From Actinomadura nitritigenes (lineage in GTDB: Bacteria > Actinomycetota > Actinomycetes > Streptosporangiales > Streptosporangiaceae): a stretch of DNA of 64,000 bases. The position numbers and the translations under genes were made by a program. Positions 43,314 through 51,851 of this stretch are shown here, piece after piece. Within the stretch, counting starts at the first letter, position 1. The number at the start of each line of letters is the position of its first letter. The stretch lies in the NCBI RefSeq assembly GCF_017573545.1, contig NZ_JAGEOK010000032.1, positions 62,001 through 126,000 on the forward strand, in the 5' to 3' direction. Below the pieces are notes generated by a model that ran no database searches, had not been told where the DNA came from, and saw only the letters and a list, made by a program, of their open reading frames with translations.

Positions 43314-45450
43314 TCCGCTCCAGCACGGCGCGGACCCGCGGGTCCGCGACGAGGTCGTCGAGGACGACGGGCCGCCCCCGCGCGTCGGCGAGGGGGACGC
43401 GCCAGTTCGGGTACTCGTCGACGGTGCCGGGCTGGTTCTGGGTGCGGCGCTCGCCGACCGCGTCGGCGAGCGAGACGCCGATGAGGCGGGCGGGGGTGCG
43501 GCCGAGGAAGGCGTGGAGGGCGGCGACGACCTCCCGGTCGTAGGCGTCCGAGCCGTCCGCGAGCGCCCGCAGCACCTCGTCGGGCGGGTCGGGCAGCAGG
43601 CCGCCGGCGTGGAGCACGCCGAGCCAGGCGGCGAGCTGTTCGCGGTGGTCGGCGGTCTCCTCGGCGAGGGGGCGGGTGAGCAGGCCGAGGCGGTCGCGCA
43701 GCGCGATGTGGTCGCCGTGCAGGAACCCGGTGATCGGCGGCATGTCATGGGTGCCGACCGTGGCCAGCGACAGCTCCCGCCACTGCTCCGCGGGCTTCGG
43801 GCCCCCCTTCGCGCCGCGCTCGAACCAGAGCAGCGACGTGCCGAGCACGCCCCGGTCGGCGAGGTCGTCGCGGACCTCCGGCTCGACGGTGCCGAGGTCC
43901 TCGCCGACGACGAGGGCGCCCGCCCGGTGGGCCTCCCACACCAGGCAGCCGAGCATCGCGTCGCGGTCGTAGCCGACGTACGTCCCCTCGGCGGGCGAGG
44001 CGCCCTCGGGAATCCACCACAGCCGGGACACCTGCATCGCGTGGTCGAGGCGGAGCCCGCCGCCGTGCCGCAACGCCGCCGCCAGCATCTCCCGGTACGG
44101 GACGTAGGCGTCCGCGGCGAGCGTCGTCGGCCGCCACGGCGGCTGGCCCCAGTCCTGGCCGCGCTGGTTGAACTCGTCCGGGGGCGCGCCGACGCTCATC
44201 CCGGACGCGAGTTCGTCCCGGTAGATCCAGGCGTCGGCGCTGCCCTGCGCCACCCCGACGGCCAGGTCGTGGACGATCCCGGCGGGCATCCCCGCGTCGC
44301 GGGCGGCCTTCTGGGCGCCGGCGAGCTGCTGGTCGAGGCGCCATTGCAGCCACGCGTGGAAATCCGCACGGGCGTGGTGGCGCGGCTCGTCCATGACGGC
44401 GTGCCCGTGCGCGTCCCGCAGGGCGGACGGCCATCGCCGCCAATCGGTCGTGCCCCGCTCCTCGCTGATCGCGCACCAGGTGGTGAAGTCCCGCAGCGCG
44501 GCGCCGTGGCGCTCGCGGAAGGCGGCGAAGGCGGGGTCGTCGCGGACACCGGGCGACGACCGGTACATCGCCTCCAGCGCCTTCAGCTTCGCCGTCCACA
44601 CGGCGTCCCTGTCGAGCGGACCGTCGAGCGAGCGCAGCCGCGCCGCCGTGGCCGCGAACCGCTCCCTCCCTTCGGGAGGCAGGGCCGCGTACTCCGGCAT
44701 GTCCTCGATCCGCAGGTAGAGGGGGGCGGGGAAGCGGCGGCTCATCGGCGAGTACGGCGACGGGCTGACGGGCGGCATCGGCTCCGCGGCGTGCAGCGGG
44801 TTCGCAACGACGAAGCCCGCGCCGAGGTCGCGGCCCGCCCAGGCCGCGAGGTCGGCGAGGTCGCGCAGGTCGCCGAGCCCCCACGACCCGTGCGAGCGCA
44901 GCGAGTACAGCTGGACGGTCAGCCCCCACATCCGCGGCGGGCGCGGCAGGGACGCGGGCGCCACGAGCAGCGCCGCGCCGTCCTCCCGGTCCCCCTGCCG
45001 GACGCGGAGGCGGTGCCATCCGAGCGGGACGTCGCCCTCGGCTCCGCCGAGCTCGTTCCCGTCCAGGGGCACGGCCCCGCCGCGGGCGCGCTCGGCGGAC
45101 GGCTCCGCCAGGACGTCGGGCCCGCCGGGCTCGATCCGCACGTCCAGGTCGCCGGCGGGCCGCATGGTCCGGCGCAGCAGCGCGCGGATCCTGTCGGCGG
45201 TGCGCCCGCCGCCCGCGTCGCGGCGGACCACGATGGTCGGCGGCAGCGTCCGCGCGCGTTCCCGGTGCCGCTCCAGTTCGGTGCGGACGGCGGACGGGGA
45301 CGAGGCGTCCACTCCGAGCGCGCCGAGGACCGCGACCAGGGTGCCGGGCGGGACGTCCGCCGCCCGGCCCCGCCAGTCGGTGTACCGCGTCGCGACCCGG
45401 TGCAGCCCGGCCAGCCTGTTCAGTTCGTCGTCAGCCACGCCTGCACCCAT
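43294..45450 (-). CDS. malQ: 4-alpha-glucanotransferase (GH77, amylomaltase)
   Basis: 718 residues from ATG 45450 (MGAGVADDELNRLAGLHRVA); seven extra codons are open upstream. The N-terminal about 170 residues form the extra domain found in the actinobacterial type. The GH77 barrel follows with the nucleophile region GGGLRLDHAMQVSRLWWIPE, acid/base VVGEDLGTVEPEVRDDLADR and THDMPPITGFLHGDH. It transfers maltooligosaccharides between glucans and releases glucose, in maltose or glycogen use. It is convergent with the Cys-rich hypothetical gene and overlaps it by 20 bases at the stops. No other maltose or glycogen gene is adjacent. Confidence 0.95.
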   Translation of the reverse strand: MGAGVADDELNRLAGLHRVATRYTDWRGRAADVPPGTLVAVLGALGVDASSPSAVRTELERHRERARTLPPTIVVRRDAGGGRTADRIRALLRRTMRPAGDLDVRIEPGGPDVLAEPSAERARGGAVPLDGNELGGAEGDVPLGWHRLRVRQGDREDGAALLVAPASLPRPPRMWGLTVQLYSLRSHGSWGLGDLRDLADLAAWAGRDLGAGFVVANPLHAAEPMPPVSPSPYSPMSRRFPAPLYLRIEDMPEYAALPPEGRERFAATAARLRSLDGPLDRDAVWTAKLKALEAMYRSSPGVRDDPAFAAFRERHGAALRDFTTWCAISEERGTTDWRRWPSALRDAHGHAVMDEPRHHARADFHAWLQWRLDQQLAGAQKAARDAGMPAGIVHDLAVGVAQGSADAWIYRDELASGMSVGAPPDEFNQRGQDWGQPPWRPTTLAADAYVPYREMLAAALRHGGGLRLDHAMQVSRLWWIPEGASPAEGTYVGYDRDAMLGCLVWEAHRAGALVVGEDLGTVEPEVRDDLADRGVLGTSLLWFERGAKGGPKPAEQWRELSLATVGTHDMPPITGFLHGDHIALRDRLGLLTRPLAEETADHREQLAAWLGVLHAGGLLPDPPDEVLRALADGSDAYDREVVAALHAFLGRTPARLIGVSLADAVGERRTQNQPGTVDEYPNWRVPLADARGRPVVLDDLVADPRVRAVLERISRESS

Positions 45451-45489
45451 GCCCCGGCGGCGCCGGGGCAAGCGCGCGCCGGGACGGGC

Positions 45490-46914
45490 TCACGCGTCCC
45501 AGATGGGCGGCTTGCGGCCCGCCCAGGGGCGCGCCTCCTCCAGCTGCGCGGACAGCGAGATCAGCGTCCCCTCGCCGCCGAGCCGCCCCGCGAGCATGAT
45601 CCCGATGGGCAGCCCGTCGGCGTTCCAGTGCAGCGGCACGTTGACGGCGGGCTGCCCGGAGATGTTGTAGGCGGCGCAGAACGGGGTGAACAGCGTCTGC
45701 CGCCGGAAGTTCTCCTCGGGCTCCTGGTCGTGGAAGTGGCCGACGGGGACGGGCGGCTGCGCGAGCGTCGGGTGCAGGATCGCGTCGAACCCGTCCATGA
45801 CCGGGAACGCGGCGCGCAGCGCGGCCTGCAGGGCGGCGTGCGCCCGGAACAGCTGCGGCGCGGTCGTGGCGTTCCCGCGCTCGCGGAGCCACCGCGTGAG
45901 CGGCTGGAGCAGGTGCTCGCGCCCGTCCGGGACGGGCGTCATCGTGGCCATGACGCCCCAGAGCAGCTCGAAGTGCGGGACCATCTCGGGCCCGAACACC
46001 GGCGGCAGCTCCACGACCTCGTGCCCGAGCTCCTCCAGCAGCGCGGACGCCTCCTCGTAGGCGGCGACGCAGTCCGGATGCACCTCGGCGCCGGGCACGG
46101 CGGGCCGAGCACTGCGGGCGATGCGGAGCCGTCCCGGCGGCCGGCCGGCGTACGACAGGAACGTGCCCTCGACGGGCGGGGCCGCGTAGAGGTCGCCGGG
46201 CATCGGCCCGGCCATGACGTCCAGCAGCAGGGCGGCGTCCTCGACGCTCCGGGCGATCGGCCCGTTGGTGGACAGGCCGAACAGGTCGGGGACGATCGGC
46301 CCCTGGGAGATCCGGCCGCGGGTCGGCTTGATCCCGAACAGGCCGCAGACGCTGCTCGGGATGCGGATGGACCCGCCACCGTCGCTGCCCTGCGCGACCG
46401 GGGCCAGCCCCGACGCGACGGCCGCGGCGGCGCCGCCGCTGGAACCGCCCGCCGACCTGGCCGTGTCCCACGGGGTGCGGGCGGGCGGCGCGACGTCGCC
46501 CTCGGTGTAGCAGGGCAGCCCGAATTCCGGCACGGCGGTCTTGCCCGGCATGACCGTTCCGGCCGCGCGCAGCAGCCGCACGACGCTGTCATCCGTAAAA
46601 CCGGTCAAATCGGCAAAAACGGATGAACCAGAAGTCATCCGCACGCCGTCCACCATGTTCAGGTCCTTGACCGGTACCGGCACCCCGTGCAGCGGCGGCA
46701 GGTCCTTCGGGTCCGCGGCGTCCAGCACCGCCTTCTCGGCCCGCGCGGCCTGCTCGCGCGCCGCCTCCGCGGTGACCGTCACGTACGCGCCCACCTGCGG
46801 GTTCAGTCGTTCGATGCGGTCCAGGTAGTGGTCGGTCAGCTCGACCGGAGACAGCCGCCCCGAGCGGACGGCGTCAGCCGCCTCCCTAGCGCCGAGGTCA
46901 TGGAGATGTGTCAC
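45490..46914 (-). CDS. amidase-signature-family amidohydrolase
   Basis: 474 residues. The triad is visible: Lys in GVPVPVKDLNMVDG, the SAGGSSGGAAAAVASG loop, and QGSDGGGSIRIPSSVCGLFG with the nucleophile Ser. The C-terminal part reads FCAAYNISGQPAVNVPLHWN, like amidases of the AmiB2/nylA group used by actinomycetes on simple amides. It has the same length as the amidase at 29.9-31.3 kb, but the two differ over most of their sequence, so they are not a recent duplicate. It is divergent from a NERD-domain gene. Confidence 0.93.
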   Translation of the reverse strand: MTHLHDLGAREAADAVRSGRLSPVELTDHYLDRIERLNPQVGAYVTVTAEAAREQAARAEKAVLDAADPKDLPPLHGVPVPVKDLNMVDGVRMTSGSSVFADLTGFTDDSVVRLLRAAGTVMPGKTAVPEFGLPCYTEGDVAPPARTPWDTARSAGGSSGGAAAAVASGLAPVAQGSDGGGSIRIPSSVCGLFGIKPTRGRISQGPIVPDLFGLSTNGPIARSVEDAALLLDVMAGPMPGDLYAAPPVEGTFLSYAGRPPGRLRIARSARPAVPGAEVHPDCVAAYEEASALLEELGHEVVELPPVFGPEMVPHFELLWGVMATMTPVPDGREHLLQPLTRWLRERGNATTAPQLFRAHAALQAALRAAFPVMDGFDAILHPTLAQPPVPVGHFHDQEPEENFRRQTLFTPFCAAYNISGQPAVNVPLHWNADGLPIGIMLAGRLGGEGTLISLSAQLEEARPWAGRKPPIWDA

Positions 46915-47137
46915 GAACCGGAACGCTAGACCGCTCGCGCGCGGGCATCAAAAAGCAGAGACTCTCTGCCAGGGAAGAGGTGGTAGAAGACTCACATACC
47001 CGTCCTGCGCGGAAGTCAATCACTCACGTGCGGCGACAAAAGATTAACCCTGCATGACTAGTCGCCGACACGCATGATGATTACTCTGCGCACGGAGGAT
47101 CATGCCCCCCATGGGAAAGGAATACGGAGCGTCACTT

Positions 47138-47965
47138 ATGGCGATCACGGAGCGGGGCGACACACAGCAGGCACGGGGCCAGCCCGCGGACGGCCCCGAG
47201 CAGCGGGACGAGGCGCAGGAGCAACCCCCCATGCAGGAGCCGGAGAAGCGCCCGCCCGGCGACCGGACGCCCACCGCGATGCTCGCCGACCCCGGGGTCC
47301 GCACCTGGGCGTGGCGGATCGGCGTCGCGCTGGCGGTGCTCGTCGTCGGCACCCTGGTCTTCGGCGGCAGGCTCGGCATCACCGCGGCGGTCCTCGTGGT
47401 CGTCGTGGACGTCGTCCGCCGGTCCCGCCGGGACTCCAGCATCCCGGCCTGGCAGAAGTCCTCGGCCGCCGAACGGCGCACCGAGAAGCAACTCAGGTCG
47501 CTGCAGCGCAACGGCTACCTCGTGCTGCACGCCCGGGCCGTCCCGCGCGACGACGAGGGCGTCAGCGACGGGCGGATCGACCACCTGGTGATCGGGCCGA
47601 GCGGCGTCTACGCCATCGACTCCGAGAAGTGGGACAAGCGCCTCCCCGTGCGCACCCTGTCCCACCGCAAGCTCTTCCACGGCCCCTTCAACAAGAAGGA
47701 CCGGCTGGACGAGGCGCGCTGGGAGGCCGACCAGGCCAGCAAGATCATCGGCGGGCAGGTCGGGTTCGAGGTGCCCGTGCAGCCCTCGGTGGCCATCTAC
47801 GGGCCGTCCATCCCGTGGAAGGTCATGCGGGTCAGGGACGTGGACGTGTACGCGGGCAACCGGGCCCGCTCGTACCTGCGCCGCCGTCCCAAGATCCTCA
47901 CCGACACCGACGTCCAGCGGATCTTCCAGGCAGCGGAGAAGGCGCTGCCGCCCAAGTACGGCTGA
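47138..47965 (+). CDS. NERD-domain membrane protein
   Basis: 275 residues from ATG 47138 (MAITERGDTQQARGQPADGP) with CGGAG upstream. ATG 47102 follows a GGAGG very closely and is an alternative. A polar acidic N-terminus is followed by two membrane helices (about residues 60-98, IGVALAVLVVGTLVFGG and ITAAVLVVVVDVV). The cytoplasmic NERD domain then begins with AERRTEKQLRSLQRNG, SDGRIDHLVIGPSGVYAIDS and EKWDKR. The Glu, Asp and Lys in that order match the restriction-nuclease-like core of NERD proteins (nuclease-related domain). DNA binding or cleavage is assumed, not shown, for the family. It is divergent from the amidase. Confidence 0.88.
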   Translation: MAITERGDTQQARGQPADGPEQRDEAQEQPPMQEPEKRPPGDRTPTAMLADPGVRTWAWRIGVALAVLVVGTLVFGGRLGITAAVLVVVVDVVRRSRRDSSIPAWQKSSAAERRTEKQLRSLQRNGYLVLHARAVPRDDEGVSDGRIDHLVIGPSGVYAIDSEKWDKRLPVRTLSHRKLFHGPFNKKDRLDEARWEADQASKIIGGQVGFEVPVQPSVAIYGPSIPWKVMRVRDVDVYAGNRARSYLRRRPKILTDTDVQRIFQAAEKALPPKYG

Positions 47966-48391
47966 TCCCGCGGCGGCGGTTCCCGTCACGACACCGGATC
48001 CCGCAAAGGCGCGGGACTCCGGCACCCGGGGCGGCCCCGTCCCTGGGCCGCCCGAACGCTCGAAGCCGAGCCCACCGGGCCCCTCGCGGGCCCGGCTCCT
48101 TCCCGCCGGGCCTTCGAGCCCGCCGGCCGCCCGGCTCGCCGAGCCGCCCCTCCGGCATCCGGCTCCCTGAGCCGATCTTCGCCGTGCCCGGCTTTTCCAA
48201 GCTCCGGCCCCGACCTTGTAGCATCGGATGACACAGGCCGGCCCGCGCGCGACCTCCGCTGAGCCGGCGGCAGCGTCGCGATCCGCCGCTGAGAGCTTCC
48301 CACCGCGCACCGCTCGCTCCCGCCCGCCGACCCCGGCGCGGCGACGCGTCCGGCGACACGGCACCACGGCACAGGTTGGAGAGGTCACAGG
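47966..48391. other. long leader/spacer upstream of ilvD
   Basis: About 425 bases with no supported gene. Several GC-rich stems occur near its left end (for example CCGGGCCCC-TCGC-GGGCCCGG around 48077-48100), which could end the NERD transcript. A TAGCAT (about 48219-48224) may be the ilvD -10 box, leaving a leader of about 160 bases. I could not identify a leader peptide or attenuator. Confidence 0.4.
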
Positions 48392-50242
48392 ATGCCCCCG
48401 CTCAGGTCACGTACGGTCACCCATGGCAGGAACATGGCGGGCGCCCGCGCGCTCATGCGGGCCAGCGGCGTCGAACGCGAGGACTTCGGCAAGCCGATCG
48501 TCGCGGTGGCCAACAGCTTCACCCAGTTCGTGCCCGGCCACGTCCACCTCGACGAGGTCGGCAAGGTCGTCGCCGGCGCCGTCCGCGAGGCCGGCGGCGT
48601 GCCCCGCGAGTTCAACACGATCGCGGTCGACGACGGCATCGCGATGGGCCACGACGGCATGCTGTACTCGCTGCCGTCCCGCGAGGTGATCGCCGACGCC
48701 GTCGAGTACATGGTCAACGCGCACTGCGCCGACGCCCTCGTCTGCGTCTCCAACTGCGACAAGATCACACCGGGCATGCTGCTGGCCGCGATGCGGCTGA
48801 ACATCCCCACCGTGTTCGTCTCCGGCGGCCCGATGGAGGCCGGCAAGCCCGTCGAGGGCGTGATGGGCGGCAACAAGCTAGACCTGATCGACCCGATCAT
48901 CGCCTCCGCCGACGCGTCGCTGGCCGACGACAAGCTGCTGGAGATGGAGGAGAGCGCCTGCCCGACCTGCGGGTCCTGCTCCGGCATGTTCACCGCCAAC
49001 TCGATGAACTGCCTCACCGAGGCGATCGGGCTGGCGCTGCCCGGCAACGGCACCGTCCTCGCCACCCACACCGCCCGCCGCCGCCTCTACGAGGACGCCG
49101 GCCGCACCGTCGTGGAGATCGCCCGCCGCTACTACGACGGCGACGACGAGTCCGTCCTGCCGCTGAACATCGCCACCCGCGAGGCGTTCGAGAACGCCAT
49201 GACCCTCGACGTGGCCATGGGCGGCTCCACCAACACGATCCTGCACCTGCTGGCCGCCGCCTACGAGGGCGGCGTCGACTTCGGCCTCACCGAGATCGAC
49301 GAGCTGTCCCGCCGCGTGCCGTGCATCTGCAAGCTCGCCCCGGCGACCGGCAAGTACCACGTCGAGGACTGCCACCGCGCCGGCGGCATCCCGGCCCTGC
49401 TCGGCGAGCTGCACCGCGCCGGGCTGCTGAACGACGCGACGCACTCGGTCCACTCGGCGTCGCTGAGCGAGTTCGTCGACAAGTGGGACGTCCGCTCCCC
49501 GAACGCCCTGCCCGAGGCCGTCGAGCTTTTCCACGCCGCGCCCGGCGGCGTCCGCAGCACCTCCGCGTTCTCGCAGAGCGCCCGCTGGGAGGAGCTCGAC
49601 CTCGACCGCGAGAACGGCTGCATCCGCTCCGCCGAGCACGCCTACACCGCCGACGGCGGCCTCGCCGTCCTGCGCGGCAACATCGCCCCCGACGGCGCGA
49701 TCGTGAAGACCGCCGGCGTGGACGAGGAGCTGTGGACCTTCACCGGCCCCGCCGTCGTCTTCGAGTCGCAGGACCAGGCCGTCGAGGGCATCCTCGGCGG
49801 CAAGGTCAAGGCCGGCGACGTCGTCGTGATCCGCTACGAGGGCCCCAAGGGCGGCCCCGGCATGCAGGAGATGCTGTACCCGACGAGCTTCCTGAAGGGC
49901 CGCGGGCTCGGCAAGGCGTGCGCGCTGATCACCGACGGGCGGTTCTCCGGCGGCACGTCCGGGCTGTCCATCGGGCACGCCTCCCCCGAGGCCGCTGGCG
50001 GCGGGGTCATCGCCCTCGTCGAGGACGGCGACCAGGTGGTGATCGACATCCCGAACCGGACGCTGGAGCTGGACGTCCCGGCCGACGAGCTGGAGACCCG
50101 CCGCGAGAAGCTGCTCGCCGACCTCGGCGGCTACCGGCCGCGCGACCGGGACCGCAAGGTCAGCGCCGCGCTGCGGGCCTACGCCGCGATGGCGACGTCG
50201 GCGTCCACCGGCGCGGCCCGCGACGTCTCGCAGCTGTACTGA
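48392..50242 (+). CDS. ilvD: dihydroxy-acid dehydratase
   Basis: 616-residue Fe-S enzyme that dehydrates dihydroxy-acids to keto-acids in isoleucine and valine synthesis. ATG 48392 is preceded by GGAGAGG and gives the standard N-terminus ([19 protein letters not shown]). Cluster ligands and signatures are [57 protein letters not shown] and the C-terminal [16 protein letters not shown] and [19 protein letters not shown]. Length equals the long E. coli type. The other ilv genes are not in the window, so it is a single-gene unit here. Confidence 0.97.
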   Translation: MPPLRSRTVTHGRNMAGARALMRASGVEREDFGKPIVAVANSFTQFVPGHVHLDEVGKVVAGAVREAGGVPREFNTIAVDDGIAMGHDGMLYSLPSREVIADAVEYMVNAHCADALVCVSNCDKITPGMLLAAMRLNIPTVFVSGGPMEAGKPVEGVMGGNKLDLIDPIIASADASLADDKLLEMEESACPTCGSCSGMFTANSMNCLTEAIGLALPGNGTVLATHTARRRLYEDAGRTVVEIARRYYDGDDESVLPLNIATREAFENAMTLDVAMGGSTNTILHLLAAAYEGGVDFGLTEIDELSRRVPCICKLAPATGKYHVEDCHRAGGIPALLGELHRAGLLNDATHSVHSASLSEFVDKWDVRSPNALPEAVELFHAAPGGVRSTSAFSQSARWEELDLDRENGCIRSAEHAYTADGGLAVLRGNIAPDGAIVKTAGVDEELWTFTGPAVVFESQDQAVEGILGGKVKAGDVVVIRYEGPKGGPGMQEMLYPTSFLKGRGLGKACALITDGRFSGGTSGLSIGHASPEAAGGGVIALVEDGDQVVIDIPNRTLELDVPADELETRREKLLADLGGYRPRDRDRKVSAALRAYAAMATSASTGAARDVSQLY

Positions 50243-50279
50243 CGGCGATCAGGTCACGCGGTCGCGCGGCGGCCGAGGC

Positions 50280-50296
50280 ATTACCCGCCGGGTAAT
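50280..50296. promoter_or_regulatory. 17-bp perfect palindrome upstream of the DUF1330 gene
   Basis: ATTACCCG-C-CGGGTAAT (50280-50296) is a perfect 8-1-8 inverted repeat, about 38 bases after the ilvD stop and 93 bases before the DUF1330 start. A repressor operator is the likely reading, but no regulator gene is adjacent. Confidence 0.5.
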
Positions 50297-50338
50297 CGCC
50301 GCCATTCCCCTCCCCCGGCCATAGTGGATCACGTCAGC

Positions 50339-50362
50339 GGGGCCGCCCCTCCGGGCGGCCCC
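50339..50362 (+). terminator. perfect 10-bp hairpin between ilvD and DUF1330 gene
   Basis: GGGGCCGCCC-CTCC-GGGCGGCCCC. It lies after the palindrome and 26 bases before the next start codon. It could end the ilvD transcript or fold in the leader of the DUF1330 message; no T run follows. Confidence 0.5.
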
Positions 50363-50388
50363 GGGACCCACGACCCGGAGGAGTCACG

Positions 50389-50742
50389 ATGACCGCCTAC
50401 GTCCTCGGCCACCTGCGCCCCCAGCCGCCGCTCCACGACGACGTGTTCACCTACATGGAGCGCATCCAGGCCACCATGGACCCGTTCGGCGGCCGCTTCA
50501 TCGTGCACGGCGAGACCCCCGACGTGCGGGAGGGCACGTGGGAGGGCGATCTGATCCTGCTGGAGTTCCCGGACATCGACAGCGCGCGGGCCTGGTACGA
50601 CTCGCCCGCCTACCAGGAGATCAAGCACCTGCGCGCCGACCACATCCCGGGCACGATCATGCTGGTCGACGGCTGCGGCCCCGACCACGACAGCGCCGCC
50701 ATGGCCGCCGGGATCCGCGCCGCGGTCGCGCAGCAGGGCTAG
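50389..50742 (+). CDS. DUF1330-domain protein (dimeric alpha/beta-barrel)
   Basis: 117 residues from ATG 50389 with CCGGAGGAG seven bases upstream. The DUF1330 pattern is clear: a ferredoxin-like start (TAYVLGHLRP), YMERIQATMDPFGGRFIVHG with the conserved GGRF(L/I)V(H/R)G strand, WEGDLILLEFPDIDSARAWY and DSPAYQEIKHLRAD. Proteins of this family are small dimers of unknown or varied function. It is a single gene with a hairpin and a palindrome in its leader. Confidence 0.9.
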   Translation: MTAYVLGHLRPQPPLHDDVFTYMERIQATMDPFGGRFIVHGETPDVREGTWEGDLILLEFPDIDSARAWYDSPAYQEIKHLRADHIPGTIMLVDGCGPDHDSAAMAAGIRAAVAQQG

Positions 50743-50791
50743 CCCGGCCCGGGACCGGGACGGCGCGGGATGGACGGCGCGGGGGCGGGCT

Positions 50792-51010
50792 CTAGGAGCA
50801 GCAGCCCCCGCCGCAGCAGCCGCCGCCCGCGCTCGGCGGAGGCGCGGGAGCGCCACCGCGGGACGTGCCGGTCACGGCGACCGTGGACAGCAGCTTCACC
50901 GTGTCGTCATGGCCGGCCGGGCAGGTCGCCGGGTCCGACGCGTTGATCATCGGGCGGGAGACCTCGAACGTCGACCCGCACGCGCGGCAGCGGTAGTCAT
51001 AGCGTGGCAC
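50792..51010 (-). CDS. FmdB-family zinc-ribbon protein
   Basis: 72 residues. The start MPRYDYRCRACGSTFEVSRP with a CxxC pair is diagnostic of FmdB-type putative regulatory zinc ribbons. The second Cys of the ribbon is in ATCPAGHDD, where the usual CxxC is CPAGH. The C-terminus is Gly/Cys-rich (GGGCCGGGCCS), as often seen in the family. Function is unknown; it may bind nucleic acid or metal. It lies between the DUF1330 gene and the HNH gene, on the same strand as the latter. Confidence 0.9.
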   Translation of the reverse strand: MPRYDYRCRACGSTFEVSRPMINASDPATCPAGHDDTVKLLSTVAVTGTSRGGAPAPPPSAGGGCCGGGCCS

Positions 51011-51042
51011 GAGGACAGGATACGGTCACGCGGCCGATCCGG

Positions 51043-51552
51043 TCACGCCGCCGGCTCGGTCACGTACGGCGCCCACTGGGGGTCGCCGTCGTGGACGATG
51101 CCGATCAGCCGCCAGTGCGCGCCGCGCGGGACGCCGGGGGTCATCCCGAGCGTCCAGCCGAGTTCGGACAGCAGCCGGTCGGCCTTGCGGTGGTTGCAGG
51201 TCATGCAGGAGGCGACACAGTTCTCCCAGACGTGCTTGCCGCCGCGGCTGCGCGGATGGACGTGGTCGATGGTCTCGGCGCGGCGGCCGCAGTACACGCA
51301 CCGGAAGTTGTCGCGGCGCATGAGGGCGGCGCGGGTGAGCGGGACCCGCGTCCGGAACGGGATCCGGACGTAGCGGCGAAGCCGGATGACCGACGGGACC
51401 TCGACCTCCATGGTCGCCGAATGAAGGGTGGCCCCCGAGACGTCGTGGTGGACGATCTCGGCCTTCTCCCGGAGCACGAGGCAGACCGCCCGCCGCAGCG
51501 GGAGCGTGGTGAGTGGTTCGTACGTCGCGTTCAGGAGAAGGACCTGTCTCAT
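51043..51552 (-). CDS. HNH endonuclease
   Basis: 169 residues from ATG 51552 (MRQVLLLNATYEPLTTLPLR). The HNH site is complete: FRCVYCGRRAETIDHVHPRS, GGKHVWENCVASCMTCNHRK with two CxxC zinc pairs, Asp-His, Asn and the final His. This compact actinobacterial type, with VLLLNATYEPL at the N-terminus, is conserved near glbO in mycobacteria as I recall. Its role is unknown; a housekeeping role rather than restriction is likely because it has no partner methylase. The start codon overlaps by one base the stop of a 34-codon ORF, so the two are probably coupled. Confidence 0.92.
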   Translation of the reverse strand: MRQVLLLNATYEPLTTLPLRRAVCLVLREKAEIVHHDVSGATLHSATMEVEVPSVIRLRRYVRIPFRTRVPLTRAALMRRDNFRCVYCGRRAETIDHVHPRSRGGKHVWENCVASCMTCNHRKADRLLSELGWTLGMTPGVPRGAHWRLIGIVHDGDPQWAPYVTEPAA

Positions 51553-51656
51553 CAGACGGCCTCCGCCGGCGTGTCGGGGTTCGCCTCGGCGGACGCGGCT
51601 GACCGCGCCTCGCACCGAGGCCCGAATATTGTCTCCGGCACCTGCGCACTCGCCAT
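51552..51656 (-). CDS. 34-residue leader ORF coupled to the HNH gene
   Basis: ATG 51656 with an excellent ribosome site (GGGGAGG, five bases away) opens a frame of 34 codons: MASAQVPETIFGPRCEARS, then a polar Ala/Glu/Pro tail. Its TGA shares one base with the ATG of the HNH gene, which itself has no good ribosome site. This is the usual arrangement for translational coupling. No family is recognisable. It may be a real peptide or only a device for initiating the HNH message. Confidence 0.6.
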   Translation of the reverse strand: MASAQVPETIFGPRCEARSAASAEANPDTPAEAV

Positions 51657-51851
51657 GAGGACCTCCCCAGAGGCGAACCGACCTGGAATCAGTGTGGCGG
51701 CTGGGGCAGCCCGACCGCTACCCCAAATATCCCCATCGAAGGGCCAGATCGAACGCAAAAACCCAGGCGTTGCGCACCGGACGCCGCGCCGGGCAGCGTG
51801 CCGGGCGGCCTGATCGGGCGGATGACCCGCACCGGTGAATACAGTGCATCC

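Noticed and set aside
43513-46626. 1037-codon open frame on the + strand across malQ and the amidase
   Set aside because: It crosses two well-supported minus-strand genes and gives an Arg/Gly/Pro-rich product without motifs.
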